A stretch of DNA of 64,000 bases from Macrotrachela quadricornifera (Eukaryota; Rotifera; Eurotatoria; Philodinida; Philodinidae), in assembly GCA_022393335.1 (NCBI GenBank), contig JAJEKB010021564.1:268963-332962 (forward strand), in the 5' to 3' direction. The translations under genes were made by a program, and so were the position numbers. Under the pieces are notes generated by a model. The model had not been told where the DNA came from. It did no database searches and was given only the letters and a program-made list of their open reading frames with translations. Of this stretch, positions 43,428 through 55,440 are shown piece after piece. The stretch's first letter is position 1. Every line of letters begins with the position of its first letter.

Positions 43428-45000
43428 CAATTTATTCGGACTCTAACTTTTCAAGAAATGAGTGTGATTGAAGAAAAGCTTCTCTTTCATAGTTACTGAT
43501 CTGATAGTCTAGACGAATATGACAATGATGGTCCTTCCCTAGGACTCAGTCATCGTCGAGTTTGTTCAGTGATGTGGCAGGTACCATATTATGATAATAC
43601 CAATAGGTCTTGGAGCCTTATTTTATGGGGTGTTCTTCGATCGTGAACTCCTATATTTCTGGTGAGTCCTTGGTTCCTCAGATCCTATATGTAGGGAGTG
43701 CCTTTAGATGCTTGTATCCTTTATTTAAAGATTACTCTCAAGGCCTCAGGCCCTATATTATTGAGACATCCTTAAGCCCTAAAGTCCCATATCTTGTATT
43801 TAAAGCTTATCCTTAAGTTCTCAAGCACGATACTATGGAGACATCTATAAGTCATCATGTTTTATATTTATGTGTTGTCCGTAGGAGCTTAGGTCCTATG
43901 TTCAGAACTATTCATCAGTGCTCGAGTGCAATGGGATAGGAGTACCTAGCGATTTTTCTGTGGTATTATGCATTGGTATGCATAGTTGCTGTGACTTCTC
44001 AATGCTTTTTATTGTCGGTCTTGAGATTGGTTAGCTATTAAATAATAAATGGAAAATTAGTTTCTGGATGGAAGTAATACTTAAGTATTGGAGTGGCTAC
44101 TCGCGCATATCATATATTAAAGGCTGTAACATAGTACTAGTGACTTTTTTAAAACCTTCAGGAAAGTAAGATTATATTAGAGCCTAAATTCATAAAACAA
44201 GTGCGAAGCATTTTACTTGCAACAGTTAAAATAGGGCTCTGAATCACAAATGGTGAAAAAAAATTTTGTTTTGAATCTATAGGAAGCAAACGTTTTTCTC
44301 CATATAAGCAGACTCCTTAATTGAAATTGTGCTGTAATAGTATCTTTGGAAAAAAATGCACAAGGTCCATGACTAGTGGCACACAGAGGTAATGTTAGTT
44401 AGCTTTTTTATGCGTCTTGTAAGTTGGAATATTAGTCAAGAAAGAAAAAACGTTTACATTGGTGTTAAGGGTGCCTCCTCTTTTATTCATAATTTTTAGA
44501 TCTCAGAGACGACAAGTCCGATCAAGTTGAACATTTTTCTTTTGGGAATACCTATGGATGTCTCTCAGAGGTATTTTTCAGCTTTTTTAAAAAGCTCACC
44601 TTTTTTTTATAAAAAAAATACGTAATGATTTTTCCTTTTTTTCCAACATTTTTATGAACAACTTTTAATGTAGAATTCACTGAGCACATAAAAAAAATTT
44701 GTTTTGGATCACAGCTTTCATTGGACTCTCAATAGCAGCGCAATGAAGAGGCAGATTGAGGTCATTCAAACGACAATTGAAATACTAACAGATGCTCTAT
44801 GTACATCGCACTACTTTTTAGAAAATTGACTTTAAAATAGTTGCAGCATTTTCTAATTTATAGAAGTTCAATTTGATTTACTAAAAAAATTATTTTTAAG
44901 CGAATTAGAAAATCTATAGAGATACTAGAAAAAGTCAAAAATGAAAGTTAATCGTTCCAGTTTAGCAATCATCGTTCATTTGCATATATAAATCTGCTGA
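43428..45000. other. Intergenic, no supported gene
   Basis: Includes a run of loosely similar segments around 43590-43920 with CCTTAGGTCCTAT-like words. Frames at 43610-43816 are unsupported. Confidence 0.35.
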
Positions 45001-45007
45001 TGTCATC

Positions 45008-45030
45008 TGAGGGTGAGGGTGTGAGGGTGA
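45008..45030. repeat. Short TGAGGG hexamer array
   Basis: Three TGAGGG-type units with one two-base irregularity, followed by a small inverted CTCACCC at 45034-45040. Confidence 0.75.
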
Positions 45031-45720
45031 AATCTCACCCAGATAGTGTTGTAATAGCTAACATTAGCAGACTTTCCATGGTGCTTTCCTGGCTTCAGAG
45101 GTAGTTTTGAAGAGTGTTGTCACCATTAACAGGAGTAGAGAAGGAGTTTCTGGGTGAAATTTGCGTCAATTTTCCGGAAATTTAGCGAATTTGCTTTGAT
45201 TTTAACACTAATTATTTCGTATCGATAATATTCGAAAAAGACTGACAGAATGTGTAAACTGAAGAACAACTATATGAATGAAAATATCCATCGAATGAAG
45301 AAGGCAACAAGTGAGACAAATTGTGTCTTTTTTTCTGTTTTGTATACATTCGAACATCGCACGAGCTAGTGGTGCCAACCTTTTCATAACATACAGGTTA
45401 TGATACATTTCAATTTTACGAATCTTTCAGAAACTTCAGAGCATCTGCTACCATTGATAGAATATCTACCTCTTACTGTTACTTTTTTTTTGTATTGGGT
45501 GTTAGTATAAAGTTTGGCAATAGGCATGAGTTAAATGAAAGACAGTCACACCCCACACTATTTGGTGAATTATCTGCTTTAAGAATGAATGTAAGTCTAT
45601 GCATGGCGGGACATGCAGTAATAATAGATGAAAAGGTCACGAGCAAGCTCTCTGTCGCTTTCTGATATGCTAAGTTTGAAGCATAGAGATTTCCCTAGCA
45701 ATGCCGGGCACTACTGCCAG
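45031..45720. other. Intergenic, no gene seen
   Basis: AT-rich. No supported coding frame or other element. Confidence 0.35.
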
Positions 45721-46515
45721 TTTTCAGTATTTCGTTATCATAATAGGATGTTTTTCCAAAAAGATTGACATTTTCTGAGAGTCCATGGAATTCTCTACCA
45801 CCTTATATATTCGACTTATATTTTGAACTTAAAAAATATGTAAAAAAAAGTTGAGTTCAATCAAAATTAGTTTTGGTAATTTTTCATCACTATAAAATGA
45901 TCTTTGCAGGAAGCAAAATATGTATTCCGATAGAGTGTGAAATTCTCCCCTGCTCTGTATATTTTTTTGCTTGAAATAATGTCAGGTAAAAAAAATTTAG
46001 GTAATATTAGCAGCATCTCCACGACACACTTTGATATGTTTGATCTAGTTTATCATCAGTTGTTTTTTTATTTTGCATTCTTTATTCGCACAAGAATGAC
46101 ATAGAAACTTTATCATATTTTCTGATAGTCTTTTATTTGCTGCGTAAGTCCAAAGTTCTCAAACAAAATCCAGAGTCATAGTGAACCACACAAAACTGAT
46201 AATGATTGTTATAATGACGTGTCTACATATTAATCGCTATAACTTGGATTCTATAAATGAGAGGCAGAAGATAACATATAAGACGATAGAGAATTTTACG
46301 CTCTGCTGGAATATACGTTTTACGTTTCGAAAAGATCATCTTGTAATGACGAAACATTACCAAAATAAATTTTGATTGAGCTCAATTCTTTCTACTCATT
46401 TTATGAGTTCAAAATATAAGTAGAATATATTGGGTGATAGAGAATTTCATGGGCTCTCAGAATATGTCAATCTTTTTAAATAATATTATATTATGGTAAC
46501 GAAATATTGAAAATA
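45721..46515. mobile_element. Inverted-repeat element, about 110-bp ends
   Basis: 45721-45829 and 46406-46515 are inverted copies (shared cores AAAAAGATTGACAT, TCTGAGAG and ACTTATATTTTGAACT). The interior (575 bp) has no recognisable transposase. The ends resemble fragments near 29.1 and 29.4 kb, suggesting one Tc1/mariner-derived MITE family. Confidence 0.7.
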
Positions 46516-46602
46516 CAAAAACTATGAATGAAAGAGACACTTACGAAAAATTGCGAGAGAGGATGCTAAACGAACATAGAAAAGAAGCAAAACAGAAAAT
46601 AA

Positions 46603-47198
46603 AATGTATCTGATAATACAAGTAAGATAATGTCTCCATGTTCGTGTATTTCAACAGAAAGAAAGAAAAGATAACTATAATTCGCTTATCTATGGCATCT
46701 TCGTACCAGAATAGAAAAGAAAAGGGACGATGAGAAAAAAAATAGGCATGTAAAACCTCATCTAACATGCCCCAATATCAAGAACAAAATTGTTGACAAC
46801 GATTCTGAATTATAGAGTTGTATTTCTGAAAGCCAGTTTTGTTATATTTATTATCCATTATTGGATGCCTGAATAAAATAATTTAATTGCAATTCAAATT
46901 ATAACAAAAAACTCGCGAGTCGTAAATGACACAGCAATATGCAGGCATAGTACCGCGCATATCGAACGGGACAAATACGATAAAAAATGGCTGTTTATGG
47001 CCGAATTTGTTTCACCTGGGTATACAAGGACATGATAAATGAGACTCTATATGGTTATTTTTTTTTAATCTTTTCTTTTCTCTTCCACTGTAGTGGTGTG
47101 TTGTTATAGATATGCGAATTGCATTTATTTTTTGTTTCATTCTGTTGAAACACACGAACCTGCAGACATTATTTTACTCGTATTATCAGATGCAGTTT
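46603..47198. repeat. Inverted repeat, about 92-bp arms
   Basis: 46603-46693 and 47104-47198 are inverted copies (shared ATCTGATAATAC, ATAATGTCT and TTTCAACAGAA). The loop is about 410 bp with no gene. It lies directly beside the element ending at 46515. Confidence 0.7.
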
Positions 47199-49132
47199 TT
47201 TTCTATGTCGATTCTCTCCGGTAGCCGTACATTATTCTCTGTCACAATCTTTCGTAAATGTTTCTTTCATCCGTGTTTTTTTGTATATATTGATTATATG
47301 ATGGTGACTGGACAATTCATCGCAAGCGTATATATTACTCGCATTATACATGAATTGTAATTAAATTAAAAATTTCAGTGACTTAATTAAGAGATACAGT
47401 TCAATACAGGTAAGAAAATAGATTAGATAATGTTAATATAGTACAGATTTTCTCTCGTCATATCAATTGATTTTTGTTGTATAAGAAAATAGCATTAGTT
47501 GAAACTTTGAATAAAGATTGAGATCACTGAAATATAAATTATTGATCGTGCGATTTTTAGGATATTTATGGAATCGAAAAAACTAAAAAAGATGAGAAGC
47601 CGTATTCATCATGCCCAGATGCATGAATCTTTAGTTGAAAGTATTTTTTTTAATCGAAAAATCATTTGATTCATTGAGAAAGGCTAAGAATAACGGAGGA
47701 ACTTAATATTCTGTTATTCCTTCTATTTTGTAAAACTATCTTCAAATTAATATTTGATCGAGGATTAAGTCTTTTGTTATAGTATATAGAAAATGTCATC
47801 ATGATAAAGAGAAAAAAAAATCTGTATTACATTAACATTATCTAATTGATTTTCTTATGTGTATTGAACTATGTCTCTTAATGAAGTCACTGAAATTTTT
47901 AATTTAATTACATTTTGTGAGTAATATAATCGGTTGTGACGAATTGTCCTAGTGCCGACGTTATTACGTCATTTACTCAGAGTATATGAGAACAATCATT
48001 ACCTGATATACATTTAATAAAACCAATCGATTCATTTTCCGTCATTAATAGACTTACAAAACTTCTGAACACATGTTTTTATAAAGTTTTTTCTGAAAAT
48101 CGAAATGTTGATTGATTTATGATGAAATATACAGAAAGAAACCTGTCCTCCAAGGGTTAAATATCATAAAGTAGATTGGCTTTCCGGTCTTAGTAGAACC
48201 TCCTCGAAATTCGAGCCAAAATGAATGTATCCTTATAAAGATATTCACACTTTAATGAAAAATCTGTTTTGAGTTTCGTTTCGAAATAGAAACATTTTCA
48301 TAACAAGCCAATAGATATCTCAATAAGAATACATTCATTCTGGCTCAAATTTTACGGCGGTTCTAGTGCGCATAAGGTCTATGTATGGGGAAAATTTTAG
48401 TTTGAAATGTGATCGTTAAGGTACTCAGAAGAATTTTATGCCCATAAACCGACAACAGAAGGCAAGGAAATCAAATTATTCTAGAATATTTAATAATGCA
48501 CCCACAAGGGAACATTCCCATATACCCTCTTCCAATTTCAATGAATTTTTGTTCACAGGTACTCCATAGTGTCCTAGTCAAAATCTTAGAAGAGTTTGGG
48601 TGCATATTGAGTTATGGCAAAATTACCAGATTTCCAATATGTCTATTTCGAAAAGATCTTTATGGAGAACCCCATGTACGAAAAAATTGTATTTTTAAAT
48701 TTTGATCTGAAACCGCGAGCATACAAAGATCTCAAACTAAACTAGCTTGTATAAAAAAATCTAGAAGTTTTAAACAAAGTCTCGTCGAGATATAGAACTT
48801 TCAAATCTTAAGTCCTTCTCTATAAATCTTGGCTACAGCATCAGAAAATCATAAATTGAGAATAGAGTTTTTGTTTTTCTTAAAGCCTTATTTTAGCGAT
48901 GCGCGGTAATAATGGAAATATTGGAAAAACTGATACTTTTGACGCAGATAGGATCAGTGATCTCAATGATAACTCATAATTGATTGTGTCAGTGTCCACT
49001 GAGTCCCTTATCAATATTAGTCTGTGTTCAGTAGTCTGACAGCGTTTCGTTTGACTATTGATCTAAGTTATCGAATATGTATTTTAGTAATATAATATCG
49101 TTACATAATTTCGACTCACAGTTAAAACGCAA
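47199..49132. other. Intergenic, with one hairpin
   Basis: AT-rich and without supported genes. It holds the hairpin listed at 48183-48379 and the upstream region of the glycosyltransferase gene. Confidence 0.35.
48183..48379. repeat. Small hairpin element, about 60-bp arms
   Basis: The arms at about 48183-48250 and 48312-48379 are inverted copies around GAGCCAAAATGAATGTAT. Size and structure fit a MITE. Confidence 0.65.
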
Positions 49133-50419
49133 ATGTCATCGTTATTAAAAAAACAACTGACAATTTTAATCTTACCTTTGGATACATTGGGTCACATTCA
49201 TGCTTCTATTGGAATAGCCGAACCGTTGAAAAAACGTGGACATCGAATTGTTTTTGGAATAGCAGCAGGTTGGAAAGGAAAAATATCACCTTATGGTTTT
49301 GAAGAAATTTTGTATGGTGCAGAAACAAAACCAGCAGAACTATACGTAAATTTCATTAAAGCTTGTGCAAATGAATTACGAAAAAATTCTTATGATCAAT
49401 TGGCTACTTTTGAAAATCAAGTTCAATATAATTTAATAAATAGTGTTAAATATAATGATCCATTTTTTCGTGATTTAATTAAACAAATTAAACCCGATAT
49501 AATTGTTGCTGATCATTATTATTATCAACCAGCAATAGTAACCGCAGGAATTCCATGGATTTGGTTATTGTCAAGTAATCCATTAGGTCTTAATGAAGAA
49601 AATTGTCCACCACGTGGTTCAGGTTATCCAGCTGATGGTGATCGTCAACAATGGGATGAATTTCGAAAAGAATTTAAGCGAGTTTCTGATCCAAATTGGG
49701 AAGATGTTAAGCAATGGGTAATTAACGAAGGTGCACCACCATTGACTAAACAAATGTGGCCATTTTTTCAAAATCCATCTCCTTATCTAAATATTTACCT
49801 GTGTCCAGAAGAAATTGATTATACAGATTTACGACCATATCCACCTAAATGGGTTCGATGTGATGCATTAGTACAAACATCTGAAACAGGTGAATTTCAA
49901 ATACCAGAAAAACTAGTTAATAAACCAGGAAAATTAGTCTATATGTCAATGGGTTCATTTGGATCGGCAGATTTATCATTAATGACACGATTAGTCAATA
50001 TTTTAGCAAAATCTCCTAATCGATTTATTATTTCAAAAGGTCCAGTAGGTGATGAATTTTCTTTACCCGATAATATCTGGGGTGAAAATATGGTTCCACA
50101 AGTAAAAATTTTACCATTAGTAGATTTAGTGATAACACATGGTGGTAATAATACAGTTACTGAAATTTTTTATTTTGGTAAACCATTAATTATTTTACCA
50201 CTTTTTGGTGATCAATTTGATAATGCACAACGAATAGAAGAAAAAGGTTTTGGAATTCGATTGGGTACTTATTCTTGTACTGAAGAAGAATTATTAAATG
50301 CAATAGAAAAATTATTAGCTGATAAACAATTAGAAGAAAGATTCAAAATAATATCGAAAAAGATGAGAGAAAATGATAATCGAACAAAAGTTGCAGAATT
50401 AATTGAAAATCTTGCATGA
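49133..50419 (+). CDS. GT1-family UDP-glycosyltransferase, soluble type
   Basis: A 428-residue, single-exon frame from ATG 49133. N-terminal acceptor domain: LPLDTLGHIHASIGIAEPL, with the family's catalytic-type His in GHIH, and PDIIVADHYYY. C-terminal donor domain: VYMSMGSFGSADL, then the signature VDLVITHGGNNTVTEIFYFG and PLFGDQFDNAQRI (about residues 328-370), which binds the nucleotide sugar. Unlike animal UGTs it has no signal peptide and no C-terminal membrane anchor, resembling bacterial, plant or fungal GT1 enzymes. It probably glycosylates small lipophilic molecules in the cytosol; donor and acceptor are unknown. Horizontal origin is possible but not shown. Codon use matches other AT-rich genes in the window. 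Confidence 0.88.
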   Translation: MSSLLKKQLTILILPLDTLGHIHASIGIAEPLKKRGHRIVFGIAAGWKGKISPYGFEEILYGAETKPAELYVNFIKACANELRKNSYDQLATFENQVQYNLINSVKYNDPFFRDLIKQIKPDIIVADHYYYQPAIVTAGIPWIWLLSSNPLGLNEENCPPRGSGYPADGDRQQWDEFRKEFKRVSDPNWEDVKQWVINEGAPPLTKQMWPFFQNPSPYLNIYLCPEEIDYTDLRPYPPKWVRCDALVQTSETGEFQIPEKLVNKPGKLVYMSMGSFGSADLSLMTRLVNILAKSPNRFIISKGPVGDEFSLPDNIWGENMVPQVKILPLVDLVITHGGNNTVTEIFYFGKPLIILPLFGDQFDNAQRIEEKGFGIRLGTYSCTEEELLNAIEKLLADKQLEERFKIISKKMRENDNRTKVAELIENLA

Positions 50420-51430
50420 TCATCATCTATTGACTATAAATTGAATAAATTTTATTTTATTGAAATTGCGTTTTATCTGTTTTTACAGGAATTTTCGATT
50501 TTTTTGTCACCTTATAGGTTACAGTGGGTGTTATTTTAACACAATATCACTTATATTCTTCATTATCAATAAAAATTAGGACTAGACCTGGGATAAAAAT
50601 ATGTCACCTCGATGTACAGTTTTTCTGCATAAAAATACCATAACAGAATGCTTCACATGTCTTCGAAGATACAATCTTGAGGGTGAAGGTAAGTACAGTT
50701 ACCAAGATCTGGATTTCGATCCAACTACGAATCTCGCCAGATGGCTTCTGATTCGTTGAAAGATAAATACCAAAAGATGGCGAATCTTTTTATGACATAT
50801 TCAGATCAATTGACAAACTCCTCAATGATTTCACGTCGTATTTTTGGTTACGAGAGAACTGCTTCAAGTGCCCAACGGCGATTCACATCATTCATAGACC
50901 GTTCGATAGAAGGCATAGAGATAGTAAAAAGCTTAAAAAAATTTGTGCCCACGATTCTTTCTTGAAAAGTTAGGGCCAATTTTCTGTTCTTCTCAGCTAA
51001 AATGGCCAAAATATGAAAATCTCACAATTCAGTCAAGAAAGATCATATATATTTGAAATTTAAAGCACTAAAAGCTCACAATCGCTGTTGAACAATCTGA
51101 AAATTCTAGATTGTTTGGTCGTTTCATTCTTGACTTACAGGATTTAGTTTATCATTTAAAAACAAGAATTCCGTACTCTCAAGAAATCTGATTTTTGTGT
51201 GTGAGCTTTGAAATTAAGAAAACGCAATGTCATGGTTCATCCGAGAATGGACGTCATTTCCGGTCTACCATGTAGAGATCTCTCGCAACTGAAAGATACT
51301 TTCTGTATCGAAAATCTTATACAAGCAAAACCAAAGCAAGAAAATTAAGGTACGGAAAAAAAGTCCTCAGAATTTTTGATATTGATATAAAAGGAAATTT
51401 TTTTTTAAGAATTCTTTCAACGAGCTGTAC
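50420..51430. other. Intergenic, no supported gene
   Basis: AT-rich. A 74-codon frame at 50741-50965 has no recognisable domain. A single TGAGGG lies near 50680. Confidence 0.35.
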
Positions 51431-52045
51431 CACAAGATGCAGCATAAGACGCTCTACAAACTACATACGATCGTTTATTTTATAGCTTCAGTTTTTTGTT
51501 TTGAAAATAGACAAAATTTCGACTGTTTACAACTACTATTTTTGTAATATAAGGTGAATTGATACTTTTCAAAAAGAAAATAGATCACAAGATGCAGTGT
51601 GAAAAGCTCTATAATCTGCATAAGACGACTTTTCTTACAACTGTTCTTTTTGTTTTCAAAAAGAAACCAGAAACAACTAAACTTCGATGTTGTAAAGAAA
51701 AGTACTTTATTCGGTATATGACAAGTTTGTTTTTTCAGTTCATTTTTTCATATTTTGTCGATTTTGAAAGCATACTGTGCGCTTGTACAAGAAGCTGTCT
51801 TATGTAGATTATAGAGCTTTTCACACTGCATCTTGTGGTTTATTTTGTGTTTTAGTTATACATGTCAGTTAATTAAAAGACGAACTGAAAAGAATCAATT
51901 CGTCATACACCCTGGAAGTATCGTTTTCTCGTGATCGAAATTCACTTAGTCGAAACTTAGCCATTTTAAAAATAAAAAGCACAGTTGTACGAAAAGTCAT
52001 CTTATGCAGATTACAGAGCTTTTCACGCTGCATCTTGCACTGTAT
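51431..52045. repeat. Cluster of a 40-bp AAGATGCAG..GAGCTCT-type module, both orientations
   Basis: Copies at about 51431-51470 and 51590-51628 (plus), and 51797-51836 and 52005-52040 (minus). The consensus begins AAGATGCAGTGTGAAAAGCT and continues CTAYAATCTGCATAAG. The same module lies inside both piggyBac-like MITEs (8241-8710 and 61041-61631). The interval may be a rearranged relic of that family lacking its TTAA ends. Confidence 0.75.
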
Positions 52046-52796
52046 TTTTTTTCTCTCAATAGAAAGTTCTATATAGGAAAGAAGACAAAACAGACAAAGT
52101 AGGCCTGTTTTATTCTCTGTTGTGAATATCTCGATTTTCACACATTTCCCGTTATTTATTCAACAAAGAATAAATCTGAAAGAATCAATGCAATGGAAAA
52201 AACAAAGAAAATTACCCATTGAAGTTTTCATTGGTTTTCAGTTTCCATGAACAATTTTATCATTATGCGATCTACTTGGTTGGTATGATGGAAAAAGGAA
52301 GAGAAGAAAAATATCGAAAAGAAAAGCATAGTCATACATGACTGATACAATAGAATAGTGAATCATTTCTATTTTAATTGGCTTGTATTACCAATCATGT
52401 TTATTCATTCGGTGACAATAGTTAAATTGATCTTCGTTCACCTCAGATACATTTTAGGAAGTGACGCATCTTACTCTTATAATCTTTCACTTTTGAGGGT
52501 TCCTCTATATATTGTGATTTTTCTTTTTTCTTTACGCCATACATATGGTTCATTTTTTACTTTGCTTTCTGGTCGGTGAGAGGTTTTTTCCCTTCATATT
52601 ACTTTGAAGGTATTTCTCCCATATGCTTTGGAATAAGACCACATCCAATGTGTCCCTTATCTCGTATATATAATCGCTAGTTTCTTGTGATATATTGGTG
52701 TGTGTATCAACGACTTTTTCTGATAGCTGCTACATCATCTAACTCAATAAATAATCTTAAATCATACAATATGACATATTATGACTATTCTTTCTC
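52046..52796. other. Intergenic, no gene seen
   Basis: AT-rich. Short hydrophobic frames at 52358-52579 and 52687-52956 are not supported. Confidence 0.35.
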
Positions 52797-53081
52797 ATGC
52801 GGTTTCATTTATTACTTCTCAAAGAGACCGTTTATCGCAATATCAAAAAGCTCGGTTTATCACATGAATATGCTGCTGATGGAGAAATTTGTAGTAAGCT
52901 TACGGCTCTTGCATTACTTCCTGTTTCATTGGCTTCACAAGCATATGATGATATAAATGATTCGATTCTCGAGTCATCATCATCAAAATTTGATTTGCTC
53001 AAATCTTTATTTAACTACTTTGAGATTCAATGGATGCAAAGTGTTGATGTTCAGAGACTATATTTTTCTTTTATCAAGTAA
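52797..53081 (+). pseudogene. MULE-type transposase fragment
   Basis: The frame reads FHLLLLKETVYRNIKKLGLS, then a short acidic turn and SKLTALALLPVSLASQAYDD. The pattern of a histidine-containing FH start, KxxGLS and a later ALALLP is characteristic of the segment after the catalytic core in Mutator-like (MULE) transposases. Only this 94-codon piece is open; upstream catalytic residues are absent. The match is by pattern, not by alignment. Confidence 0.45.
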
Positions 53082-53276
53082 ATATTATAACAATGCTCAT
53101 GAGCATTTTTTCTTATGGGAAAATTGAACTTTCGATATTTTTCCTGTCTTCCTTTTTCCATCCATTCACTTGGTTCATCATAAAAAAAATTCTCTTTATA
53201 ATAAACATCTATATAGAAATCTAATTAAATTTTTATTACGGTGAAGGAAAAGAGTGATATAAAAAATATACTGTAA

Positions 53277-54251
53277 TTAAAGTGGAACAAATGCAAATGA
53301 ATCTAAATAATCTTGTGCTGGTGTATTTGCAATTATTGTTGCATTATTGGTTAAATCAAATGTGACAATGTTTTGTTTGTCTTCACCCTCGACAATCATT
53401 GTAAAATAATATCCATCATAACAAGTACCAGTCGAAGGTAAATAATCTTTAAAATCTTCGGATAAAATCTGCATTGCACCATTATATGGATTTAAACGTA
53501 CTAAACGACATCCACGTTCCGTTTGAAAATTCTGCATACCGTAAAAAGCATTCGTTTTATTATCATAACATAAATAAGCTGGTAAATTTGAATTAGTTAT
53601 TTCACTAATTATTTTTCGTTTTGTGACATCAATACCAACAATATAATCGGAATCATAGGGCACTTGTATAAAATATATATATTCCGTCGCATTAAAAAAG
53701 ATTGTCATGGAATCAAATTCTGTACCACTGGCTTTTGTTATATTTACCCATCGTTTCGCTACAAAATTACTTGGATCGATTTGAACGATACTTGTCCGAT
53801 AGTCAAATAATGCGGTATTTATCTGTTCTGAGTATAATAATCCTGTACTACTATCAACACGTAAACCAGATAGGTCAGCATAACGTTCTGTCGTAATTGT
53901 TCGATATTTTGTTGTGCCATTGAATGGATTAACTATGGCCACTGAGAATGCTGCTTCGTTTTCTAATGTTGATGCACTACCAAAAACATACAAAATTTTA
54001 TGAATAAAATCGTAAGTAACATCGTATGCTACGTAATCTGTTAAAGGTGTGAGAAGTGTAAAATTTCCATTTAATGGATCAATTTTGAATAATGAGTTCG
54101 ATGTTGCTATAGGATCATACGGAGCTCCTACTAAATATCCATTTGGAACTGTTTGAATGCAATTGATGCCATCGAAGATGACATAAAAATATACGAATAA
54201 ATATCGTATAAAAAGAATCATCGATCTAAAACTCAACATTATTATACACAT
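53277..54251 (-). CDS. Secreted propeller-like protein, unknown function
   Basis: 324 residues. The ATG at 54251 is followed by in-frame ATGs at codons 5 and 11. A signal sequence (MILFIRYLFVYFYVIF) fits any of these starts. The mature part has a series of strand-turn repeats of the form LxxIDPxNGxFTLL, VNPFNGTTKYRTI, QIDPSNFVAKRWV and VRLNPYNGAMQIL, with about six blades. Several NxT/S glycosylation sites fit an exported protein. The fold is probably a beta-propeller of the type seen in many rotifer secreted proteins. No catalytic motif is seen. Ends DSFAFVPL. Confidence 0.7.
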   Translation of the reverse strand: MCIIMLSFRSMILFIRYLFVYFYVIFDGINCIQTVPNGYLVGAPYDPIATSNSLFKIDPLNGNFTLLTPLTDYVAYDVTYDFIHKILYVFGSASTLENEAAFSVAIVNPFNGTTKYRTITTERYADLSGLRVDSSTGLLYSEQINTALFDYRTSIVQIDPSNFVAKRWVNITKASGTEFDSMTIFFNATEYIYFIQVPYDSDYIVGIDVTKRKIISEITNSNLPAYLCYDNKTNAFYGMQNFQTERGCRLVRLNPYNGAMQILSEDFKDYLPSTGTCYDGYYFTMIVEGEDKQNIVTFDLTNNATIIANTPAQDYLDSFAFVPL

Positions 54252-54479
54252 TGATTTGATTACAATAAAAAGTTACAACGAAAAACGTTTGGTGCATTTA
54301 TGAAAAAACTCGATTTAGACCATTCTATATTCTCAAGTAATTTTAATGTAATAAAGAAAAATATAGATAATGTTGTGTATACTAACTGATAACAGTACAA
54401 TGAGTATGCTTGAGATGAAAAAAAAACATAACAAAAATGTAATCAAAGTAACACCCACTACCTATTTTCTGACTGGTGA

Positions 54480-55440
54480 ACCCGAAATACTTTCATAATG
54501 AGTCCGTGATAGTAAATTAGACACACCGGGTTTTGTATCTAATGATTTATGTTCGAATAATTTCTCTAATAATGTTTTTTAGAGATCAGGATATTGTTTA
54601 ATCCAACTTTTCATAAATACTTGTAATTCTTCTTTATAAGGACCTGATGGACCATTTATTGTCCATTTCGAATGATTACTATATTGCCCACCGTTTTAGA
54701 AAGAAGAAGATTAATCATGTCGATCTTTCACATTGATTTTATATTAATATAACCTTCACCGTGCTCTTTATGATATGAAGCATTATCCAATACGAAAATC
54801 ATTCTTTTATCATAACTATATTTAGCTTGAAATCCAGGAAATAAATATCGATTAACCCATAGATGAAAATTATAACCATCCATGTTAGAATGATGATCGG
54901 TATTAATATATGATTCATCGATATAACAGACTAATAGTTATGATGAAATGAGGTACAGATAAAAATAATTCTGTAGATTGTTGGCCTAAGAAGCCACCTC
55001 TTGTATCTGATTCAATATATATTTCTTTATATTCATTTCAATGTACAACCGGTGCACGTAATGTAGAAGCACCACGATTCAAATATAGATCAGCTTTAGC
55101 AATAGCTTCTTGAAGCAGTTGCATTATCACGATAAATTTATGGAACACCTCCATGTGACCATTTTGTATCATTCATTCATTGTCTTAATTGACCTTTATA
55201 TCTTGATATTTCTTGTTGACGTGCAGCTCGTTGTCTTCTTTCATTTGCTATCATTTGAATTGATGATAATGATAATATTTGTCTTTTACGACCAACATCA
55301 GGACGAAAGTCACCACAACGAGAATCATCATCATCATTATCAGGATTAATATCCATTTCTATTATAATTAAATCACTATTGACAAATGATAATATGAAAA
55401 ATAGAAGATTAAAAAATTTCAGTCTGTTCTTTGAGATCAA
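54480..55440 (-). pseudogene. DDE-type transposase relic (IS630/Tc1-mariner-like)
   Basis: Minus-strand translation in broken frames gives an acidic/basic N-terminus (MDINPDNDDDD, IQMIANERRQRAARQQEISR), then LYLNRGASTLRAPVVH. Next come the catalytic-like blocks CYIDESYINTDHHSN and RMIFVLDNASYHKEHG, and a C-terminal tail (NGPSGPYKEELQVFMKSWIK). The two Asp-containing blocks match a DDE endonuclease. Stops and frameshifts interrupt it at several points, so it is dead. Confidence 0.7.

Noticed and set aside
43079..43499. Ala/Arg-rich frames in the GC-rich block
   Set aside because: Artefacts of the CCGCGCCGC repeats in the hAT-like MITE.
50741..50965. 74-residue frame after the glycosyltransferase gene
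   Set aside because: No domain, no conserved context; the nearby GGTAAGTAC resembles a splice donor but no partner exon was found.
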